64,000 nucleotides of DNA from JBBDYG01 sp040901765 (GCA_040901765.1 JBBDYG010000094.1:25227-89226), one strand, 5' to 3'; counted from the first letter of the stretch, positions 1 to 10,023 are shown. A program made the numbers and translations. The notes: generated from the letters alone by a model not told the origin.

Positions 1-1
1 C

Positions 2-3000
2 TACGCGATGAACTTCGCCGCCGACAGCGGTGTCGGCTCGGCGATCGATTACAACAACCTGCACATCACGGGCACCGGCAAGCTGGCTCGCTGGCAAAAT
101 CGCGACTTTACCGAATTGGCCGACTGGTTTTACGAGCTTGGTTTCGATCAGCACAGCCAAACCGTCGACCCGCAATTCGTCAGCCCCGCGGGCGCCGACG
201 GGAATATGGGTTACCGGACCACTCCCATTGGCTCTCCCACCGTCATCGACAACGGCGACCCCGGCTTTAGCGTCTCGGGTTCGTGGCACAACGCGGCGCA
301 GGCAAACGGCGCCGGCGGCGAGTTCTTGGAAAATATCCAATCGGCAACGGCCCGATGGCTGTTTAATAGCTCCAATCCATATCCTGGTTCTGGGAATCTG
401 TTCGTGGATGTGCCGATTTCCGCCTTCTGGGATGCCCATCCAGGGCTTGGCACCGCGACCTATTCGCATACCACGTCAGCCTCTTACACCGTCACGTACA
501 ACACCGGTTCGGGCAACTTCGACGTGCCGTTTAACGTCAATTTTTCGGGCACGATCGCCTCCATCGACCAAGCAACCGGCGGAAATGGCTCGCACAGTGT
601 TGGCGCGCTGCATCTCGGTTTTCAGAATCACTACTCCCAAGTCGGTTTCGTCAGCGTCTCCCTCATCAGCTTAGCAACAACGTTGCGAATCAGTAGTGGT
701 TCGGCCAACGTCATCGCCGACGCGGCGACAGCCTATGGCATTACTGTCGATGACGGCGACATGAATTTCAACGAGGAAGGATTAAATTGGACTCACGCCG
801 GTCGGGACGGCGATTATCACGTACGGGGGGCGAGCCAGGACCGCGGCACCGCTAGTTGGGAATTCACCGGACTCACGCCCGGCGCTTACTACGACGTGGC
901 CGCCTTGTGGACCGCGTTGCCCGGCAACTCCAGCGCGGCAGAGTTTTCCATTTTCGATGGCGACCTAACGGTTAGCCGGGCGGTCCGCAATCTGCTCGCC
1001 ACGCCGACCGATTTTGTCGACGAGTCGGGCGTCCGATGGAACCGGTTGAGCATCGTCAAAGTGACGGGCGACCGGCTCATCGTCAAACTGACCGGCCCGG
1101 GCAAGCTGCATGCCGACGCGATTCGCATTCAACAGGTGCTTGGCGATAATTCCGCGGACGACGATTTCCACGTCACGCCATCCTCGCCGACCATTGACGC
1201 GGGCAATCCGATCTATGCGTTCGCAAACGAACCCGCCCCCAACGGCGGGCGGATAAATATCGGCCACACCGGCAACACTGCCGAAGCGACCACCAGCCCG
1301 GCCCAATTCGTACAGGTGCTTGCGCCCAACGGCTTGGAGAAATTCGAGCACAATCAGCAGATGAGTATCCAATGGCGCTCGTTCGGCCTGCCGGAGCCCG
1401 GCACGGCGACGATCGAGCTGGTGCAATCCGCGACAAACGAGCTGACGACGATCGTCGAAGGAACGCCGAACGATGGAGAGTTCGCCTGGACCGTTCCTGC
1501 CGGCGTGGCCGCCGGTAGCTACCTGATTCGTGTCACAGCTTCTGCCGGGATTGAGCCGAGCGACGACTCCGACGCAACGTTCTTAATCGCAAGTGCTGGC
1601 CAGCACTATTACGTCAACGACGCTTCGCTCGCCGGCGATGCGTTCACGACCGTCGTGGGCAATAACGCCAATAGCGGAAAAACCAGCGCTGCTCCGATGG
1701 CCAGCATCGGTGCGCTGTTGGCGGCTTACAATCTCGACGCCGGCGACGTAATCCACGTCGATGCGGGAACCTACAACCTCGTGAAGAACATCGTCATCGA
1801 TGCGAGCGACAGCGGCGTGCGCATCGAGGGGCCGGGCGCCATCGGCTCCGCCAGCGTCGCCACGCTCAACCGCGGTAGCACGGTCGCAGGCAGTTACGTG
1901 ATCCAGTTGACCGGCGCCGACGACGTCACGCTCGATCACTTCAACATCACCGGCGGCGAATACGGCGTCGTGGCTTTAGACTCGATCGACAGCGATCGGT
2001 TGGTAATCACCGCCAGTGAAATCTACGACAATGCCAAGCAAGGCGTCTTCCTGGGCATACTGAATGACGATAGCCGCATCGAAGGCAATCGATTCTATAA
2101 CAACAGGCAAGGCGGCGTTTATGCAGGGTTCGCCAACGGCACAATCGTCCGAGACAACGAGCTATTCAACAACAACATCCCCGGATTCGGCGGCACGGGC
2201 ATCACGATCATCAGTGGTTTTAGCGGAAACAAGAGCATCGTTAGCGGCAACGAGGTCTATGGGAACGACTTGGGCATGAACATTAGCGGGACCACGTTGA
2301 TCGAAGTCACCGACAACATCGTCCGCAACAATTTTGCCGGGATTAGGGCCGTCAACAATGTGATTGTTTCGCAAAACGAAGCCTATTTGAACCAGGGTTA
2401 TCACGGGTCGATCGGCTACGGCATTTCCGCGTCTAGCAGCACCATCCTCGACAATGTGGTTTACAACAACGATCGCGGCATCGACGCCGGTGTGGCTACA
2501 ATCCGCGACAACCGTATTTACCACAACCGGGACACTGGTATCCAAAGCAGTGGCTCGAACCTGATCGTCGGCAATTCGATTTATGGCCACAATCTTGGCA
2601 TTCGCATGCAGGGCAGCGGCGATGCAATTCTCAATAATCTCCTCTACGACAATTTCAACGACGGCATCTGGGTCTGGTCCGTTAACGGCGGCCGGATTGA
2701 AAACAACACGATTTACCAATCGATCACCGGCGACGCGATCCAAGTGGGCGGTCCCCATCCGGAACAATTCGTTTCCACGTTCTCGGCCAGCAACATCACG
2801 ATTAAAAACAATATCCTCCGGGTAGGGCAGGGATACGCAATCAACGTCGCCGCCGACAGCCAGCTCGGTATGGTGTTCGATTACAACGACTTCGTCATCG
2901 CTGGCACGGGCAAGGTGGGGCGCTGGGAGGATCGCGATTTCGCCACCCGCGAAGACTGGTTCTTCGAGTTGGGCTACGATGGTCACAGTCTCACCGTCGA

Positions 3001-6000
3001 TCCGCAGTTTGTGGATATCGACGGCGCGGACAACGTGCTGGGCTACGACAGCGTCGCCGGAATCGACCGCGGGCTTGATGACAACTTCCACGTTCTGACC
3101 ACTTCATTGACGATCGATGCCGGCGATCCGCGCAGCGTGTATGCCGCCGAACCAGCGCCAAATGGCAGTCGGGTGAACCTCGGTCACACTGGCAACACCG
3201 CCCAGGCGGCGACCAGCCCCAGCCAGTTGGTGCAAATCCTCTCGCCCAACGGCCTTGAGAAATTGGAGGTCGGTAAGTCGGTGCCGATCGAGTGGCATAG
3301 CGACGGCCTGACCGCGACTCGCACGGTGGCGCTGATCGACGCGGGAGGCAGCGGCGCGGGCAACTGGTCGGCCGATGCCTATCGTACTGCCGGCCAGACC
3401 CTGTCGGTCAACTCGCCCGTGAATCTGTCAGGAGTGGTCAATCCAGCGCACGCAGCCACCTACCAGATCGGCGCCTATGGTGGCTTTGGGGTTGGAACGC
3501 GAGTGGCGTACGACTTTCCCGTGAGCGATGGCAGCTACGCGATCCGCCTCCATTTCGTGGAGCCTTTCTTGTTTAGTCCGGGGCAACGTATCTTCGACAT
3601 CAAACTTAATGGCGTCACCGTTCGCACTGGGTTCGACATCTACGCAGCCGCGGGTGGCACCTATAAAGCGACCACGCTCACGTTCAATGTCGCGGCCACC
3701 GGCGGCCTAGGCATCCTGCTGGAAATGATTAACCCCGTGAGCAGCTATGGCGCTTTTGTGACCGGCATCGAGCTAACTGCCGCCAACCCCGCCGGAGTGC
3801 CTAACCCGACCGCCGATATCGACTTCTCCACCGACGGTGGCACAAGTTGGACCCCGATCGCGTCGAGCATTGGCATGGACCAGTATGGCCGGGGCAGTTA
3901 CTCGTGGACTCCGAGTGCGGAAACGAACGGCAACACGGCGTTGATCCGAGTCCGCTCCAACAACGGCACCTTCCCGGAGGATGTTTCCGACGCGCTATTC
4001 GGCGTTGCCAATGCCGGCAATCACTACTACGCGAACGACGGCTCGATGGTCGGTGATGTGTTCACGTCCGCAACAGGGAATAACGTCAACAGCGGAAAAT
4101 CGCCCAGTGCGCCGATGTTGAGCCTCCGCGCGTTGCTGGCGGCATACGACCTCGACGCGGGCGATGTGATTCACGTCGACGCGGGCACCTATCGGCTCTA
4201 TCAAAACTTGGTGATCGACGCACCGGACAGCGGCGTGCGGATCGAGGGGCCGGGGGCAGTGTCCGCCGGGCAGGCGGCGCTCGCGACCGCTACATTGAAC
4301 CGGGGCAACACCATTGCCGGCAACTATGCGATCGAAATGCGCGGCGCCGACGACGTAACGCTCAATTACTTGGCGTTCATCGGCGGCCAGTTCGGAATCT
4401 TCGCCTCCGCGACCGCCGACAGCGACCGGCTGGCGATTTCCAATAGCGACGTCTACGGCAACCGCGTCCACGGCATCTATATTCAAGCCGGCAATGACGA
4501 TGTGCAGATCATCGGAAATCGCGCCCACGATCACACAGTTCAGTTCGACTCGACCGGCATTGTCGTCGAAGCTGCCCGAGGATGGATCGAGAACAACGAG
4601 GTATTTGGAAACGTCGGCGGGATTAGCGCCACGTATTTTGGACTGGTCGCCGACCGAATTACCATCACTGGCAACCAGGCGCATGGGAACACCTCGATCG
4701 GCATCTTTGGTCACAATCAAGTGCTCGTGACGGGCAACACCGCCTACGAGCAGCTCGCGACGGGGGCGGTCGGAATCCAAGTTCGTTCCAGCTCGCAGTC
4801 CATCGTGGCCACCGACAACGTCGTCTATAACAATGCCATCGGCATCTTGGCGATGTCCGACAACAGCGTCTCTCAGACGGTTCAGAACAACCGCGCGTTT
4901 CATAACACCGTCGGCATTCGCGCCTATGGGGCGGCCCAAGTTCTTGGCAACCAGGTTTACTCCAATGCCATTGGCATCAGCGGGCATCCCGCGTCAGGCT
5001 TCTTTGGCGTGATTGCCAACAATCTGGTCTATGCCAACGCCAACCAAGGCATTTACATCGAACGCTCGTTCAATGCCGGCGGCAAGATTGTCAACAACAC
5101 GGTTTATCAACCGGTCGGCGAGGCAATTCGAATTGACAACGCTTCGCAGGGCATGACCCTGCGGAACAATGTGCTGTGGGTCGATTCGGGATACGCAATT
5201 TATGTGGCCGCCAATAGCCAGTTCAATGTCTCGAGCAATTACAACCTGATTCATCTCAGCCTCGATCCCAATGCCCACGCCGGCTTTTGGAATGGGGCGG
5301 CGCGACACACGCTGGCCAACTGGCAAGCCGCGTCGGCGCAGGACGCCGCCTCGTTCGCCGGCGATCCGCTCGTGGTCGACCGCGACGGCTCGGACAACGT
5401 GCTCGGCTATCGCGCTGGCGACGGCTACGATGGTGGTCTCGACGACAACTTCCTGCTGCGCGGTGGCTCGCCGGCAATCGATCGGGGCGAAAGCACGCTC
5501 ACGCCGGCACTCGATCGCCAGGGCAACGCCCGTGTGGACGATCCCGGCACGCCCAACACCGGCACGCCGCCGGCACTGGCATTTGTGGACTGGGGCGCGC
5601 ATGAGTTTCAAGGTTCCAGCCTCGACGCGACCCCGCCCGCGATCATAAGCACCACGCCGACCGCTGTTCATGGGGCGATGAACGTCGCGCCATTCGATCA
5701 GATTACGCTCAATTTCAGCGAGCCGTTAAACTCAATTGATGCCGTGGCTGCTGCTAACTACAAGCTGCTCAGCGCCGGCCCCAATGGTAACTTCGGCGAT
5801 TTAGACGATGTGCTGGTTACGATCGCTCCCGCGTACGCCATCGGTGGCACGACTGTCATAATCGACCTTCCTTCGGGCCTGTTGGCTCCAGGGCAATACC
5901 GTTTGACGGTGCTCGGCGGCCTTGCCGGCGGTCTGCACGATCTCTCGGGACTGCTGCTAGACGGCGATGCCAATGGCACTGCGGGCGGCGATTACCTGCG

Positions 6001-6865
6001 GAACTTCACGGTAAACAGTCCAGCAGCCACGCTACCGGGCGACTACGACCGCAATGGCATCGTGGATCAGAACGATCGCCTGTTCTGGCTAGCGAGATTC
6101 GGCGCCACGTCCGGCATTGGACTTCAGGCCGACGGCAATGGCAGCGGCGTGGTGGACGCGGCCGATTACGGCGTGTGGCGCGACAATTTGGGCCAGTCGC
6201 TTCCACCATCGGCCGCTCCCGGCGACTACGACCGCAATGAAACGGTGAACTTCGACGACTACGAACACTGGAAAACACATTTCGGGGCAACGGCCGGGAC
6301 TGGTCTGCAGGCCGACGGCAATGGCAATAATGTCGTCGATGCGGCCGACTACACTGTCTGGCGCGACAACGTTGGTGCGCCTGCTGAGGCGGCATCCCAG
6401 GGCGCGGCGATTGCCGACGATTATGAACGGGAAGTGCTTTCCCTCTTTGACTCCACCGACATATCGGCTTTGTTCGACTTACTGGACGCCTCTTCGAGCG
6501 CCGTGTCAGCGCGTTCTGACGCTCTGCATTCCGGCGGGCTATTCGCGGAGGCGTTCAGTTCGCGGCCGTTGAACGGCGCGCATCCGCTGCCGACGAGGTC
6601 GGTTGGTGCTATCGACGGAGTATTTTCACGCTGGGAGCCGCGGCGAGTCATCGACAGTCTTGCCCGGCATACCCCGCCCGAGGCTTCCCTTGGCGAAATG
6701 GCCGAAACCATTACCGCCGAGCGCTCCCTGGAACGAATCCGATCGGGCCGAAGCTTACGAGATGCCGCCTTCGATCAACTGGCCGAAGACTCGTGGGACC
6801 ATTCCATCGAACGTCATTTCTCGCGATTATCGACGGCCAGTGCAAAAGCTTCCCCATCTTCGTAG
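2..6865 (+). CDS. Giant secreted parallel beta-helix protein with malectin, Ig-like and dockerin-type repeats (5' end outside window)
   Basis: The frame is open at the left edge, and the first residues (YAMNFAADS) match the end of the later modules (GYAINVAADS), so the gene starts upstream and the ATG at 8 is internal. Order: end of an earlier beta-helix module (to about 230); a region with an IDNGDPGF motif resembling golvesin/xanthan-lyase-type domains; a PNGLEK Ig-like domain (about 1310-1590); beta-helix module A from HYYVNDASLAGD (about 1600-3150); a second PNGLEK domain (from about 3230) interrupted by a malectin-like domain (about 3320-3790); beta-helix module B (about 4020-5620); a Big_5-like Ig domain (about 5640-6010); and two dockerin-type repeats (GDYDRNG...DAADYGVWRDN, about 6035-6375). 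The charged C-terminus has no PEP-CTERM motif. It is likely a cell-surface or extracellular polysaccharide-binding protein; no catalytic residues were recognised. The last 52 bases overlap the convergent next gene. Confidence 0.88.
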   Translation, partial: YAMNFAADSGVGSAIDYNNLHITGTGKLARWQNRDFTELADWFYELGFDQHSQTVDPQFVSPAGADGNMGYRTTPIGSPTVIDNGDPGFSVSGSWHNAAQANGAGGEFLENIQSATARWLFNSSNPYPGSGNLFVDVPISAFWDAHPGLGTATYSHTTSASYTVTYNTGSGNFDVPFNVNFSGTIASIDQATGGNGSHSVGALHLGFQNHYSQVGFVSVSLISLATTLRISSGSANVIADAATAYGITVDDGDMNFNEEGLNWTHAGRDGDYHVRGASQDRGTASWEFTGLTPGAYYDVAALWTALPGNSSAAEFSIFDGDLTVSRAVRNLLATPTDFVDESGVRWNRLSIVKVTGDRLIVKLTGPGKLHADAIRIQQVLGDNSADDDFHVTPSSPTIDAGNPIYAFANEPAPNGGRINIGHTGNTAEATTSPAQFVQVLAPNGLEKFEHNQQMSIQWRSFGLPEPGTATIELVQSATNELTTIVEGTPNDGEFAWTVPAGVAAGSYLIRVTASAGIEPSDDSDATFLIASAGQHYYVNDASLAGDAFTTVVGNNANSGKTSAAPMASIGALLAAYNLDAGDVIHVDAGTYNLVKNIVIDASDSGVRIEGPGAIGSASVATLNRGSTVAGSYVIQLTGADDVTLDHFNITGGEYGVVALDSIDSDRLVITASEIYDNAKQGVFLGILNDDSRIEGNRFYNNRQGGVYAGFANGTIVRDNELFNNNIPGFGGTGITIISGFSGNKSIVSGNEVYGNDLGMNISGTTLIEVTDNIVRNNFAGIRAVNNVIVSQNEAYLNQGYHGSIGYGISASSSTILDNVVYNNDRGIDAGVATIRDNRIYHNRDTGIQSSGSNLIVGNSIYGHNLGIRMQGSGDAILNNLLYDNFNDGIWVWSVNGGRIENNTIYQSITGDAIQVGGPHPEQFVSTFSASNITIKNNILRVGQGYAINVAADSQLGMVFDYNDFVIAGTGKVGRWEDRDFATREDWFFELGYDGHSLTVDPQFVDIDGADNVLGYDSVAGIDRGLDDNFHVLTTSLTIDAGDPRSVYAAEPAPNGSRVNLGHTGNTAQAATSPSQLVQILSPNGLEKLEVGKSVPIEWHSDGLTATRTVALIDAGGSGAGNWSADAYRTAGQTLSVNSPVNLSGVVNPAHAATYQIGAYGGFGVGTRVAYDFPVSDGSYAIRLHFVEPFLFSPGQRIFDIKLNGVTVRTGFDIYAAAGGTYKATTLTFNVAATGGLGILLEMINPVSSYGAFVTGIELTAANPAGVPNPTADIDFSTDGGTSWTPIASSIGMDQYGRGSYSWTPSAETNGNTALIRVRSNNGTFPEDVSDALFGVANAGNHYYANDGSMVGDVFTSATGNNVNSGKSPSAPMLSLRALLAAYDLDAGDVIHVDAGTYRLYQNLVIDAPDSGVRIEGPGAVSAGQAALATATLNRGNTIAGNYAIEMRGADDVTLNYLAFIGGQFGIFASATADSDRLAISNSDVYGNRVHGIYIQAGNDDVQIIGNRAHDHTVQFDSTGIVVEAARGWIENNEVFGNVGGISATYFGLVADRITITGNQAHGNTSIGIFGHNQVLVTGNTAYEQLATGAVGIQVRSSSQSIVATDNVVYNNAIGILAMSDNSVSQTVQNNRAFHNTVGIRAYGAAQVLGNQVYSNAIGISGHPASGFFGVIANNLVYANANQGIYIERSFNAGGKIVNNTVYQPVGEAIRIDNASQGMTLRNNVLWVDSGYAIYVAANSQFNVSSNYNLIHLSLDPNAHAGFWNGAARHTLANWQAASAQDAASFAGDPLVVDRDGSDNVLGYRAGDGYDGGLDDNFLLRGGSPAIDRGESTLTPALDRQGNARVDDPGTPNTGTPPALAFVDWGAHEFQGSSLDATPPAIISTTPTAVHGAMNVAPFDQITLNFSEPLNSIDAVAAANYKLLSAGPNGNFGDLDDVLVTIAPAYAIGGTTVIIDLPSGLLAPGQYRLTVLGGLAGGLHDLSGLLLDGDANGTAGGDYLRNFTVNSPAATLPGDYDRNGIVDQNDRLFWLARFGATSGIGLQADGNGSGVVDAADYGVWRDNLGQSLPPSAAPGDYDRNETVNFDDYEHWKTHFGATAGTGLQADGNGNNVVDAADYTVWRDNVGAPAEAASQGAAIADDYEREVLSLFDSTDISALFDLLDASSSAVSARSDALHSGGLFAEAFSSRPLNGAHPLPTRSVGAIDGVFSRWEPRRVIDSLARHTPPEASLGEMAETITAERSLERIRSGRSLRDAAFDQLAEDSWDHSIERHFSRLSTASAKASPSS

Positions 6866-7404
6866 CCGGCTGTCAGACGGGCCACCGCGTAACATCCAAA
6901 CAAGATGGCAGTGTAGACCACGTCGCCTGCCGCCATCCAGCGGTAGAACGGAATACCCGCGGCATAGCATTGGGCGAGACCAGCAAGTGTGTGCGGATAG
7001 TGGTTCTCAAACGCCCAGACCGCGAAGTTGGTGAGCAAGTAGAATGCGGTCGAAGGCACAAGTGCAGCCAGCGGCCCGGCCACCGCCAGCGCGGACCAAG
7101 TCTGAAAGCGCCGCAGCAACCCGCCGAGCAGCACCGGAATCGCCATTGCCAGATACACGCTCGCCATCACCGACACGCTGTCGTACTGCGGCAGGGCGAG
7201 GTTGCTAATCGTGAGAATCACGACCGGCACCAACAGAGCCACCCAGCGCTGCGTGAAGTAATACCCGGCAAATAGCGATGCTGCCGCCAAGGGCGTTACG
7301 CTCCACTGCGGCTGGCCCCAACGGCCGGCGACGCCAATGGCCACCAGTAGACAAAACACGAGCAACTGCTGAATCGAATCCCGACGCACAATCAATCTCC
7401 TCAT
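6814..7404 (-). CDS. DUF6580-like integral membrane protein (possible ECF-type transport S component)
   Basis: About 196 residues with several hydrophobic helices (for example LLVFCLLVAIGVAGRW, ALLVPVVILTISNLAL and ALAVAGPLAALVPSTAFYLL). The GRW...LAAASLFAGYY pattern and conserved aromatics resemble DUF6580, a family of putative transport proteins related by fold to ECF S components; this is recognition from memory. ATG 7404 is chosen; the frame extends to a TTG at 7431. It lies 41 bases downstream of the DUF4430 gene on the same strand, so the two are probably co-transcribed. The 3' end overlaps the convergent beta-helix gene by 52 bases. The substrate is unknown. Confidence 0.65.
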   Translation of the reverse strand: MRRLIVRRDSIQQLLVFCLLVAIGVAGRWGQPQWSVTPLAAASLFAGYYFTQRWVALLVPVVILTISNLALPQYDSVSVMASVYLAMAIPVLLGGLLRRFQTWSALAVAGPLAALVPSTAFYLLTNFAVWAFENHYPHTLAGLAQCYAAGIPFYRWMAAGDVVYTAILFGCYAVARLTAGYEDGEAFALAVDNREK

Positions 7405-7445
7405 CGCTTTTTCCGACGGCGCGAAGCACAAACTTCAGGCGCAGT

Positions 7446-7886
7446 CTACTCGCTGGCCTCGAACTTCCACAAGACACGGTCGCCCGGATCAAGCGTGCGG
7501 ATACCGAAACTGCGGTCGGACCACTGGTTATTGATTTCAAACTGCCAGTTCCGTCCGCCGGGGCCTTCGTTCTTGATGCCGGCCAGCTCCGTAAGAAACG
7601 CCGCACCGCCATTGCCCTGAACGGCGAAAGTTGCTTCGGACGCTGCCAGCGCATCTTGCACCGTCATGCCCGATCGCCACGGTACGCTTGAAACCCGCGG
7701 CTTGCCGTCGCCGGTGTCGATCGCCAATTCGACCTGCTGCTGATTTGATCTTGCCGCTGGCACTTGGGCCGTCGGCTCAACCCGCGTCGCCGCCGGTTGC
7801 CACGCGCGAACGGCCAGCACGCCGGCAAGAACTGCGACCAGCAGAAGCGGCAAGATCCAATTCCGGCGTGAGGCGGATAGGGCCAT
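7446..7886 (-). CDS. Membrane-anchored DUF4430 (transcobalamin C-terminal-like) protein
   Basis: 146 residues. An N-terminal signal-anchor (about 9-27, NWILPLLLVAVLAGVLAV) is followed by a Pro/Ala/Gln linker and a compact domain (about 50-146) with VELAIDTGDG, MTVQDALAAS, GGAAFLTELAGI and the terminal WQFEINNQWSDRSFGI...LDPGDRVLWKFE pattern typical of DUF4430. DUF4430 resembles the C-terminal beta domain of transcobalamin/intrinsic factor. The protein is probably exported and tethered. Directly downstream is the DUF6580-like membrane protein, so a binding-protein plus permease-like pair is plausible; the ligand (cobalamin or otherwise) is inference. Confidence 0.75.
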   Translation of the reverse strand: MALSASRRNWILPLLLVAVLAGVLAVRAWQPAATRVEPTAQVPAARSNQQQVELAIDTGDGKPRVSSVPWRSGMTVQDALAASEATFAVQGNGGAAFLTELAGIKNEGPGGRNWQFEINNQWSDRSFGIRTLDPGDRVLWKFEASE

Positions 7887-7947
7887 TTATTCTCAATCGC
7901 TCGCGCGCTGTGGAACAAGTCACGAATTAATTCGTCGAATTGCAATT

Positions 7948-8078
7948 ACCACAGCGGCACGGAGGGCACGGAGTTTGGGCTGATGAACTAAGGAGGATGA
8001 ATTGCAGTTATTCAACTACCCGGCGAATCAATCCAACTTAATAGCCGTTCTTCTCCGTGTCCTCCGTGCCACTGTGGT
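7948..8078. repeat. Imperfect inverted repeat between ffh and the DUF4430 gene
   Basis: Left arm 7948-7973 (ACCACAGCGGCACGGAGGGC...) pairs with right arm 8053-8078 (...CCTCCGTGCCACTGTGGT), about 26 nt each with few mismatches and a loop of about 79 nt. The same CACGGAG/CTCCGTG text recurs at 36761-36900. The right arm ends nine bases from the ffh stop codon, so it may be transcribed at the 3' end of ffh. Confidence 0.7.
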
Positions 8079-8086
8079 GCAATCTT

Positions 8087-9574
8087 CTACTCGCCGCCTT
8101 TGCCTTGACGCTTTCGCTTGCGCAATTCTTTCTCCCGCAGTCGGCGGGCGTCGGCTTTCTCTTTCGGGGAGAGCCGTTTGCCGGTGCTGCCCTTCTTTTT
8201 GGTGAGCACGCCGCCGGGGTTGTTCGTCATGCTGCTCTGCACTTGCTTCATCATTTGCATCCGCTCGCGCATGCCCTTGCCGGCCATCGAACCCATCATC
8301 TGGGCCATCACGTCGAACTGCTTGACCAACTCGTTCACCTCGTGCGGCTCGACCCCCGCTCCGGTGGCTATCCGCCGGCGGCGGCTTTGGTCGATCAGCT
8401 TCGATGGATGCCGGCGCTCGGCCGCCGTCATCGAGTCGATGATGCCGAACATCCGCTGCATGTCGGCTTCGGCGTCCACCTCGCCCATCATCTCTTTCAT
8501 TGCGCCCATGCCGGGAATCATCGACATGATCTTCGACAGCGAGCCGAGCTTCGTGATTTGTTTGAGTTGCTTCTTGAAATCGTCGAGCGTGAACTCGCCC
8601 TTCTGGAGCTTTTCCTCCTGAAGGCGCATCTCGTCCTGGTCGAACTCGGTCTGGGCCTTTTCCACCAGCGACAGAATATCGCCCTGCCCCAGAATGCGGC
8701 CCGCCATCCGGTCAGGATGAAATTCTTCGAGCGCGTCGAGGTGCTCGCCGGTGCCCATGAACTTGATCGGCACGCCGGTGACCTGCTTGACCGACAGCGC
8801 CGCGCCGCCGCGAGCGTCGCCGTCGAGCTTGGTCATGATCACACCGTCAAGCTCCAGTGCCTCGTTGAACGCTTTGGCGCTGTTGACGGCGTCCTGGCCC
8901 GTCATTGCATCGACCACCAGATAAATCTGCTCGGGGTGGCACTGGCGGTCGATCCGTTCGAGTTGCTGCATCAACTCCGCGTCGATGTGGAGCCGACCGG
9001 CGGTGTCGAGAATCACCGTATCCGCCCCGATCTTCTTGGCCTCTTTTAACGCGGCGTTGCAAACGACGACCGGGTCTTTCTGCGTGCGGTCGGAGTAGAC
9101 GGGAATCTCAAGCTGCTCGCCCAGCACGTGCAACTGGTCGATCGCCGCGGGTCGCTGCAAGTCCGCGGCCACCAAGAGCGGCCGGCGGCCGCGCTGCTTG
9201 AGCAGCCGTCCCAATTTTCCGGTGGTCGTCGTTTTGCCCGACCCCTGCAAGCCGCACATCATCAAGACCGTGGCTTCGTCCTTCCCCTTGAGGTGCAACG
9301 AGTGATCGACCGGCCCCATCAGGTTCACCAATTCCTGATAGACGATGCCGACCACTTGCTGGCTGGGGTTGAGCGCCTTAAGCACCCGCTCGCCGACCGC
9401 CTGCTCGGTCACCCGCTGCATGAAGTCGCGGACGACGGTGTAGCTCACGTCCGCTTCGAGCAGCGACCGCTCGACGAGCTTCATCCCGTCGCGCATGTTC
9501 GATTCGCTCAGCTTGCCCTGGCCGCGGAGCGTTTTGAAAGCGGAGGAGAGGCCGTCTTGGAGGGATTCGAACAT
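8087..9574 (-). CDS. ffh: Signal recognition particle protein Ffh (SRP54)
   Basis: GTPase of the signal recognition particle, which binds signal peptides and 4.5S RNA and delivers ribosomes to FtsY at the membrane. N domain about 1-95; G domain with P-loop GLQGSGKTT (108-116), DTAGR, and TKLDGDARGGAALS; then a methionine-rich M domain with LGSLSKIMSMIPGM and the RNA-binding RRRRIATGAGV element. 495 residues versus about 450 usual, the surplus being a Lys/Arg-rich tail (KKKGSTGKRLSPKEKADARR...). Start ATG 9574 gives the standard MFESLQDGLSSAF start. It is not next to rpsP as in many bacteria; toxin-antitoxin loci and uvrA lie between, and the strand is opposite. Confidence 0.97.
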   Translation of the reverse strand: MFESLQDGLSSAFKTLRGQGKLSESNMRDGMKLVERSLLEADVSYTVVRDFMQRVTEQAVGERVLKALNPSQQVVGIVYQELVNLMGPVDHSLHLKGKDEATVLMMCGLQGSGKTTTTGKLGRLLKQRGRRPLLVAADLQRPAAIDQLHVLGEQLEIPVYSDRTQKDPVVVCNAALKEAKKIGADTVILDTAGRLHIDAELMQQLERIDRQCHPEQIYLVVDAMTGQDAVNSAKAFNEALELDGVIMTKLDGDARGGAALSVKQVTGVPIKFMGTGEHLDALEEFHPDRMAGRILGQGDILSLVEKAQTEFDQDEMRLQEEKLQKGEFTLDDFKKQLKQITKLGSLSKIMSMIPGMGAMKEMMGEVDAEADMQRMFGIIDSMTAAERRHPSKLIDQSRRRRIATGAGVEPHEVNELVKQFDVMAQMMGSMAGKGMRERMQMMKQVQSSMTNNPGGVLTKKKGSTGKRLSPKEKADARRLREKELRKRKRQGKGGE

Positions 9575-9750
9575 GGAGGAAATTGTACCAGCGTGGCCAA
9601 AGACCGGAGCACGATGCGCTCCGCGAGACGCCTGAAGTGTACCGCCGTGGTCAATTGTGAGGCAATTGGGGGTTCAGTGGGAATAAAACTGCGGCCAACG
9701 CAGCGTTGACCAATGGGGCAGTACGGGCTAGTGTAAATAGAGAAGAGAGC

Positions 9751-10023
9751 ATGCCGATGAGCATCACCTTTACCCTCCCCGCTGCGGTCGAGGAAACCCT
9801 CCGTTCCCAATTTGGCGACCTCGACGAGGCCGCTAAGGAGGCTGCGTTGGTCGAATTATATCGACAGGAAAAACTTTCGTACGGCCAGCTTGCGGAATCC
9901 CTTGGAATCTCGCGCGACGAAGCGAACGCAGTCTTGAAGCGGCACAACGTCACCGAAGACCTCCTCACCATCGAAGAATTCGACGAGCAGATGGACCAGT
10001 TGCGAATGCTTCTCGACAAATGA
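9751..10023 (+). CDS. UPF0175 family antitoxin-like protein
   Basis: 90 residues from ATG 9751, preceded by a purine-rich AGAGAAGAGAGC; a second ATG follows at 9757. The core (EAALVELYRQEKLSYGQLAESLGISRDEANAVLKRHNV) is the helix-turn-helix-like UPF0175 pattern. These proteins usually sit directly upstream of a DUF3368 PIN-domain protein and act as its antitoxin. Here the next frame begins in a 4-base ATGA overlap and encodes such a protein, but a broken one, so the antitoxin appears to be orphaned. Confidence 0.85.
   Translation: MPMSITFTLPAAVEETLRSQFGDLDEAAKEAALVELYRQEKLSYGQLAESLGISRDEANAVLKRHNVTEDLLTIEEFDEQMDQLRMLLDK

Noticed and set aside
8..10. ATG at position 8 as the start of the beta-helix gene
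   Set aside because: The sequence before and after it aligns with the interior of later modules, so the gene is cut by the window edge.
2162..3091. 309-codon minus-strand frame inside the beta-helix gene
   Set aside because: A GC-codon shadow of the plus-strand repeats; valine/aspartate/alanine-rich with no motif.
3995..4987. 330-codon minus-strand frame inside the beta-helix gene
   Set aside because: Same shadow effect over the second beta-helix module.
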